From positions 2,963,001-3,027,000 of the forward strand of contig NZ_JAUFQG010000004.1 of NCBI RefSeq assembly GCF_030409605.1: a stretch of DNA of 64,000 nucleotides, given 5' to 3'. Numbering within the stretch: the first letter of the stretch is position 1; every line of letters begins with the position of its first letter. The translations under genes were made by a program, and so were the position numbers. This stretch comes from Simiduia curdlanivorans. Its GTDB lineage: Bacteria; Pseudomonadota; Gammaproteobacteria; Pseudomonadales; Cellvibrionaceae. Under the pieces are notes generated by a model, which saw nothing but the letters and a program-made list of their open reading frames with translations, was not told the origin of the DNA and did no database searches. Positions 59,845-64,000 of this stretch are shown in pieces.

Positions 59845-60077
59845 AGTCAATTGTGAATAAAATAAGGAATAGGTATGAATTATAGCGAAAGGTGGGGCGA
59901 GGCCGGTAGCGTTGATCACTTGTTTTCACCTTGAAATTTGTCCAGAATCCCCAACATTACAAAGACTTACTGTTAAATATGCAGGTTAAGTCTTAAAGTT
60001 GTTGATTTCGTACCTCAAGGTTGGCCCCAGCATTAGCTGATGAGGGCGGCGCTTAATGTGGTTTTAGGGAGCAAACT

Positions 60078-60665
60078 ATGGCGCCGGCGCCAAACACCGA
60101 TCAGATGCTTGTCGAGCGAGTTCAGAAGGGCGATAAGCGCGCTTTTGATCTGCTTGTTATCAAGTATCAACATAAAGTTGCGTCCATTGTTTCTCGCTAT
60201 ATTCGAGACAGTTTTGAGGTTAATGATGTAGTGCAAGAGTCCTTTATTAAGGCCTACCGTGCTATTCCCAATTTTCGCGGCGATAGCGCCTTTTATACGT
60301 GGCTGTTTCGAATCGCGGTGAATACGGCGAAGAATTATTTAGTCGCCCGCTCTAGGCGGCCACCGGCGCAGGGTGTTGACGCCGAGGATGCGGAGTTTTT
60401 GGCCGCCGACTACATGCAAGACGTAGACACCCCCGAGGGCTTACACTTCAAAGATGAGTTAGAGGCCTTGGTTGCTAAAACCATTGAAGGCCTGCCTGAG
60501 GATTTGCGCTCGGCCGTTATGCTGCGCGAGATCGATGGCAAGAGCTACGAGGAGATCGCCGAGATCATGGCCTGCCCTGTGGGCACGGTGCGGTCGCGTA
60601 TTTTTAGGGCGCGGGAAGCGTTGGATGCTCAGATAAAGGCGTATATGGAGCCCAACTCCGCTTAA
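60078..60665 (+). CDS. rpoE: Extracytoplasmic sigma factor RpoE (AlgU)
   Basis: This 195-residue ECF sigma factor directs the envelope-stress response. Region 2 contains LVERVQKGDKRAFDLLVIKYQHKV and DVVQESFIKAYRAIPNFRGDSAFYTWLFRIAVN; region 4 contains LPEDLRSAVMLREIDGKSYEEIAEIM and PVGTVRSRIFRARE. It is very close to E. coli RpoE and Pseudomonas AlgU. It starts at ATG 60078. The next gene, the anti-sigma rseA, begins 162 bp later rather than being tightly linked. Confidence 0.98.
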   Translation: MAPAPNTDQMLVERVQKGDKRAFDLLVIKYQHKVASIVSRYIRDSFEVNDVVQESFIKAYRAIPNFRGDSAFYTWLFRIAVNTAKNYLVARSRRPPAQGVDAEDAEFLAADYMQDVDTPEGLHFKDELEALVAKTIEGLPEDLRSAVMLREIDGKSYEEIAEIMACPVGTVRSRIFRAREALDAQIKAYMEPNSA

Positions 60666-60713
60666 CCGTCGCTTAACAAACTTTACTCTTTTTAATTATT
60701 TTAACGATTTAGG

Positions 60714-60740
60714 GAACTTCACTCCCACAATAGAGTCATA
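60714..60740 (+). promoter_or_regulatory. Candidate sigma-E-type promoter upstream of rseA
   Basis: GAACTT (60714-60719, preceded by GG) and TCATA (60736-60740) are separated by 16 bp. This fits the RpoE/AlgU consensus GGAACTT-N16-TCnnA. The site lies in the 161-bp gap between rpoE and rseA, 86 bp before the rseA start. Confidence 0.55.
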
Positions 60741-60826
60741 TTCCTGTCGCAAACAACACAAGCGGCATTAAAATCGTATTCACGGGTCATTTTGGCTGAT
60801 AGTTTGATCACACAGGTAGGGTAATA

Positions 60827-61531
60827 ATGGTTGCTAAAACAGACGCGAAACTGCAAGAAAGCTTATCGGCGTTGATGGATAACGAGGCCTCAGAGCTTGA
60901 ATTGCACCGTTTGTTAAAGGCTCTTGAGACCGACCCTAGCCTCGCAGCCAGCTGGTCCAACTATCATCATGCCGCTAGCGCCATCCGCGCTGAGGCTTCT
61001 CCTTATCCAGCTTTCGATATATCCGGCTCAATCAGTGCAGCCATCGCCGATGAGCCGGCCTATGGCCAAGGCAAAAAGAGTAGCGCTATTGGTCGCCTCT
61101 GGCATACAACTGGCCGTTTTGCGGTTGCTGCAAGTGTTGCTGGCGCGGTGGTCATTGGCGCCCAGCAATATGTAGACCTGCAGGATGGTTATAGCCAAAT
61201 GGCCGATACCTCGAGCCTTGGCAGTGCTGCGGGCACCGTGCCTGAAGGTTTTCAAACGCCGGATCTGACCACGCGTGCCGTGAGTATTTCTGATGCGCCT
61301 GTGCTGGCTGGTCGCGGCGAGCGCACTGATGTTGTCTATGTGCCCTCGGTTGCCGAGCAGGAAATACAGAACAAAGCCATCGAAGAGCATCTGAACCAAT
61401 TGATGCTTGAACATGCGGAAAATGCCACGCAAAATAGCGCACAAGGCCTGCTTCCGTATGCGCGTATTGCTCCCAGTGTCAGCTTGGAACGCAATGCCCC
61501 CGAAAATCCAGAGCCTTTACCTGCCGAATGA
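60827..61531 (+). CDS. rseA: Anti-sigma-E factor RseA (MucA)
   Basis: This 234-residue single-pass inner-membrane protein holds RpoE inactive until cleaved by DegS and RseP. The N-terminal cytoplasmic domain LQESLSALMDNEASELELHRLLKAL fits RseA_N. The membrane segment is about 98-113, and the periplasmic domain is predicted to bind RseB. It starts at ATG 60827 after GGTAGGGTAATA. rseB follows after 31 bp. Confidence 0.93.
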   Translation: MVAKTDAKLQESLSALMDNEASELELHRLLKALETDPSLAASWSNYHHAASAIRAEASPYPAFDISGSISAAIADEPAYGQGKKSSAIGRLWHTTGRFAVAASVAGAVVIGAQQYVDLQDGYSQMADTSSLGSAAGTVPEGFQTPDLTTRAVSISDAPVLAGRGERTDVVYVPSVAEQEIQNKAIEEHLNQLMLEHAENATQNSAQGLLPYARIAPSVSLERNAPENPEPLPAE

Positions 61532-61562
61532 CGGTACACCCTCAATAAATTAAGGCCGCACT

Positions 61563-62510
61563 ATGATCGTTCGCTTTCGCAAGGCTAGTTTGCTTGCTGA
61601 TTTCATCGTCTTGGTGTCCTTGTGTTTAGCTCCTGTTTCTGTTTTTGCCGATGCTTCTATTGATGGCCGCGAAGTATTGGCGCGTCAATCTATAGCTATG
61701 GCCCAAGCGTCTTATTCGGGGCTGCTGACCTACGAACACGGTACGCATCTCTCCACCATCGAAATCAACCATCAGGTTATACAAGGTGTCGAGCACGAAT
61801 CCTTAATTCATTTAAGCGGCGATGCTCGAGAGATTAGACGCAACACAGATCATAATCACTGCCCATTTCCGGGCGAGCAGTTGATGCGAGGTTCTGTGCC
61901 TCAGGGCGTTCAGGTTACCCAAGATATCGATGACTTTTACCATATTTCTATTTTAGGTTTCGAGCGCATTGCCGGGCGACAGAGCATTGTGGTTCAAGTT
62001 ATGCCGCGCGATCAGCATCGTTATGGTTATATTGTTAGCGTCGATAAAGACAGTTATTTGGCCTTAAAAACATTGTTAATCGGCCCGGGCGCCAAGGTGA
62101 TCGAGCGCTTCCAGTTCTCTAAAATTGTTATCGACGCCGCGCCATCCCTAGCGACACAAAATAGCGCAGGTGAGGATGGGGTAGAGGGCTGTGATCTCGT
62201 TGCTGCCGAGTCTACAGCTCTGCAGTGGATTGCCCAGTGGTTGCCGCCAGGTTTTGTTTTTGCGGGTGAGAAACGTTTGTCAGAGCAGCGTTTAATGTTG
62301 AAATATACTGATGGCTTGTCGGCTTTTTCAATTTTTATTGATCGCCTCGACGCGCCGTCGATCGTTGAAGGGCGAGCTCAGCGCGGTGCAACGGTAGCCT
62401 ACTTGGGGCGGCTTGAGAGTTCGCGCGGCAACTATCGAGTTACCGCGGTAGGTGAAGTGCCCGCACCCACCTTGGAGCGCGTGGCTATGAGCCTACGCGA
62501 GAAAATCTAG
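61563..62510 (+). CDS. rseB: Sigma-E regulatory protein RseB (MucB)
   Basis: This 315-residue periplasmic protein has a signal peptide (about 1-29, ending SVFA). It protects RseA from DegS and releases it on sensing lipid or LPS intermediates. The LolA-like N-terminal domain (ASYSGLLTYEHGTHLSTIEINHQ) and the smaller C-terminal domain are both present, with NHCPFPGEQ in the expected region. It is encoded between rseA and rseC with no gap before rseC. Confidence 0.93.
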   Translation: MIVRFRKASLLADFIVLVSLCLAPVSVFADASIDGREVLARQSIAMAQASYSGLLTYEHGTHLSTIEINHQVIQGVEHESLIHLSGDAREIRRNTDHNHCPFPGEQLMRGSVPQGVQVTQDIDDFYHISILGFERIAGRQSIVVQVMPRDQHRYGYIVSVDKDSYLALKTLLIGPGAKVIERFQFSKIVIDAAPSLATQNSAGEDGVEGCDLVAAESTALQWIAQWLPPGFVFAGEKRLSEQRLMLKYTDGLSAFSIFIDRLDAPSIVEGRAQRGATVAYLGRLESSRGNYRVTAVGEVPAPTLERVAMSLREKI

Positions 62511-62978
62511 ATGTTAGTTTCTTCAGTAGATATGGTAATCGAGCAGGCTACCGTGCTCGCGGTTGGCGCCAATACGGTGTTGCTCGAAACGATCAACCGA
62601 AGTGCCTGCGCTCAATGTGCCGCTAAATCATCCTGCGGCCAAAGCACCTTGGCCGGCTGGATGGAAACGTCGAACCAGCTCACCATAGCTTTGCCTGATA
62701 AGCATTTGCAGCCGGGCGATCTCATCGAAATTTCCTTAGAAAGTAATTTGTTGGCCAAGGCGGCTCTTGTTGTGTATTTGTTGCCTTTGCTTCTGCTTTT
62801 ATTGGGCAGTGTTCTCGCGCATCAAGTGTCGGCTACCGACGCGTCTGCTTTCGCGGGCGCGGTGGTAGGTTTGGCTAGCGGCTTATTAGCGGTATCTCTG
62901 TTAACAAAAGTTTGGTCTAAACAGCTTGTCTTGACGCCGGTTTTTCATCAGTTAATAAAAGCAAATTCGTTGAACTAA
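62511..62978 (+). CDS. rseC: RseC/MucC-family membrane protein
   Basis: This 155-residue protein has an N-terminal cysteine cluster (Cys33, Cys36, Cys42 in SACAQCAAKSSCG) followed by two membrane segments (about 82-102 and 108-128). These are the RseC features; relatives take part in sigma-E control and in the SoxR-reducing system. ATG 62511 directly follows the rseB stop. ATG 62532 is an alternative that would remove seven residues. Confidence 0.9.
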   Translation: MLVSSVDMVIEQATVLAVGANTVLLETINRSACAQCAAKSSCGQSTLAGWMETSNQLTIALPDKHLQPGDLIEISLESNLLAKAALVVYLLPLLLLLLGSVLAHQVSATDASAFAGAVVGLASGLLAVSLLTKVWSKQLVLTPVFHQLIKANSLN

Positions 62979-63026
62979 CTGTTAACTTAAAAACCTAAGT
63001 GCTACAAATAAAGGAGTTCGATTACG

Positions 63027-64000
63027 ATGGGTTTTAAACGTTATTTTTTAACAGCGTTTGTGATACTAAGTCTGTCCAATATTGCAGCAGCTCGCAGCTT
63101 GCCAGAGTTTACCGAGTTAATTGAGGATGCATCACCTGCTGTTGTAAAAATCAACACAGTTGAGCACGCCAAGCGTAATTCTGCCCGCCAAAACTACCCG
63201 CAGGATGTTCCAGATATTTTTCGGCACTTATTCGAGCCTCGCGCACAGCAGGAGCAGCGATCAATGGGTTCGGGCTTTGTTGTCTCCTCGGATGGATATA
63301 TTCTGACCAATAACCACGTGGTGGAAAGTGCAGACGAAATTTCAGTGCGCCTCAGCGATCACCGCGAGTACTCCGCCGAAATAGTGGGAACCGATCCGCG
63401 TTCAGATTTAGCGCTGCTCAAAGTGGAAGCTAAAGGTTTGCCAATGTTGGAGTTTGCCGACTCGGAAAAACTGAAGGTTGGTGAATGGGTGCTGGCTATC
63501 GGCTCGCCCTTTGGCTTGGACTTTACCGCCAGTGCCGGCATCGTGAGTGCTATTGGTCGTAGTATTCCCACAGAAAGAAACGAAAATTACGTTCCCTTTA
63601 TCCAAACCGACGTAGCGATCAACCCCGGTAATTCTGGCGGCCCTTTGTTTAATATGGATGGCAAAGTTGTTGGTATCAATAGTCAGATATATACCCGTAG
63701 CGGCGGCTCAATTGGTTTGTCGTTTGCAATTCCAAGTAACGTTGCGGTCGATGTTATTGAACAGTTGAAAGATAAAGGTCGCGTGGACCGCGGTTGGTTG
63801 GGTGTTGCTATTCAGGAAGTGGATAGGGATCTCGCTAAGTCATTTGGGTTGAGTAAGCCGACCGGCGCCCTGATTCAGCAGATCGAGCCGGGTAGCCCTG
63901 CTGATAAGTCGGGCCTGCTTGTGGGTGATGTGATACTGAGCTTTGGCGGTAAAACAATTGCTAAGAGTGGCGATCTGCCTCATGTGGTAGGCAGTATTGC
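63027..64000 (+). CDS. Periplasmic serine protease DegP/MucD, cut at the right edge
   Basis: The frame opens at ATG 63027 (AAAGGAG upstream) and runs to the edge without a stop, giving 324 residues. A signal peptide (about 1-22) precedes the trypsin-like domain with His97 (TNNHVVE), Asp127 (RSDLALLK) and Ser203 (NPGNSGGP), then the first PDZ domain (RGWLGVAIQEVDRDLAKSFGL onward). It ends the rpoE-rseABC operon, the position of mucD in Pseudomonas. It should degrade misfolded envelope proteins. Confidence 0.95.
   Translation, partial: MGFKRYFLTAFVILSLSNIAAARSLPEFTELIEDASPAVVKINTVEHAKRNSARQNYPQDVPDIFRHLFEPRAQQEQRSMGSGFVVSSDGYILTNNHVVESADEISVRLSDHREYSAEIVGTDPRSDLALLKVEAKGLPMLEFADSEKLKVGEWVLAIGSPFGLDFTASAGIVSAIGRSIPTERNENYVPFIQTDVAINPGNSGGPLFNMDGKVVGINSQIYTRSGGSIGLSFAIPSNVAVDVIEQLKDKGRVDRGWLGVAIQEVDRDLAKSFGLSKPTGALIQQIEPGSPADKSGLLVGDVILSFGGKTIAKSGDLPHVVGSI

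Noticed and set aside
59845..60077. Sigma-E autoregulated promoter directly upstream of rpoE
   Set aside because: The nearest candidate, GAAATT near 59930, has no matching -10 at the right distance, so I do not call it.
1..64000. Prophage, transposon, defence island or tRNA genes
   Set aside because: All genes fit housekeeping or common accessory families. The only tyrosine recombinase is XerD in its normal context, and no transposase or tRNA cloverleaf was recognised by eye.

Overview
This window is a stretch of ordinary chromosome from a gammaproteobacterium. The gene orders plsX-fabD-fabG-acpP-fabF-pabC-mltG-tmk-holB-pilZ-tatD, ffh-rpsP-rimM-trmD-rplS, xerD-dsbC-hom-thrC...recJ...prfB-lysS and HDOD/ygfZ/sdhE/ygfX/nadB/rpoE-mucABCD all resemble Pseudomonas and its relatives. 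The moderate GC and protein flavour suggest a marine, Cellvibrionales-like bacterium, which is an inference. I see no rRNA or tRNA gene, CRISPR array, prophage or insertion sequence. Both edges cut genes: plsX on the left and a DegP/MucD protease on the right.

Layout. 1-10.2 kb: fatty-acid synthesis (plsX to fabF), folate (pabC), murein (mltG), dTMP kinase and DNA polymerase III delta-prime, PilZ, TatD and an all-alpha dUTPase; rluA lies backwards inside this run. 10.3-19.3 kb: mdh, bcp, an orphan AraC-type regulator, a yajC without secDF, a D-cysteine desulfhydrase/ACC-deaminase-like enzyme, a sodium:alanine symporter preceded by a candidate structured element, an omega-aminotransferase and mltF. 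19.8-29.8 kb: purL, a DUF3014 protein, a DyP peroxidase coupled to cnoX, a hexose-6-phosphate mutarotase, and a serine-synthesis pair (atypical serC, serA). 29.8-34.7 kb: small genes (YqfO, Nudix, DUF3135, NudL, gamma carbonic anhydrase, DUF1289), a CNNM/CorB-type transporter and a CcsA/YpjD protein.

34.8-46.1 kb: ffh and the ribosome/tRNA maturation operon, xerD, dsbC, hom-thrC, a thioesterase, a cupin and recJ. 46.1-51.9 kb: tesA divergent from a ybbA-ybbP exporter, then a CueR-like regulator translationally coupled to a Cys-rich metal-efflux permease, expressed from a promoter buried in a near-perfect palindrome. 52-64 kb: prfB with its programmed +1 frameshift, lysS, ung, an HDOD protein, ygfZ divergent from sdhE-ygfX, nadB, and the envelope-stress sigma operon rpoE-rseA-rseB-rseC-degP. 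A sigma-E-type promoter appears to lie between rpoE and rseA.

No wholly new multigene system is evident. The best leads are non-coding: the 132-bp element upstream of the alanine symporter, the palindromic operator of the CueR-like gene, the sigma-E-like promoter upstream of rseA, paired hairpins in the hom leader, and two short tandem-repeat tracts. Start sites were chosen by eye from Shine-Dalgarno spacing and remembered homologues; no alignment or folding was run.
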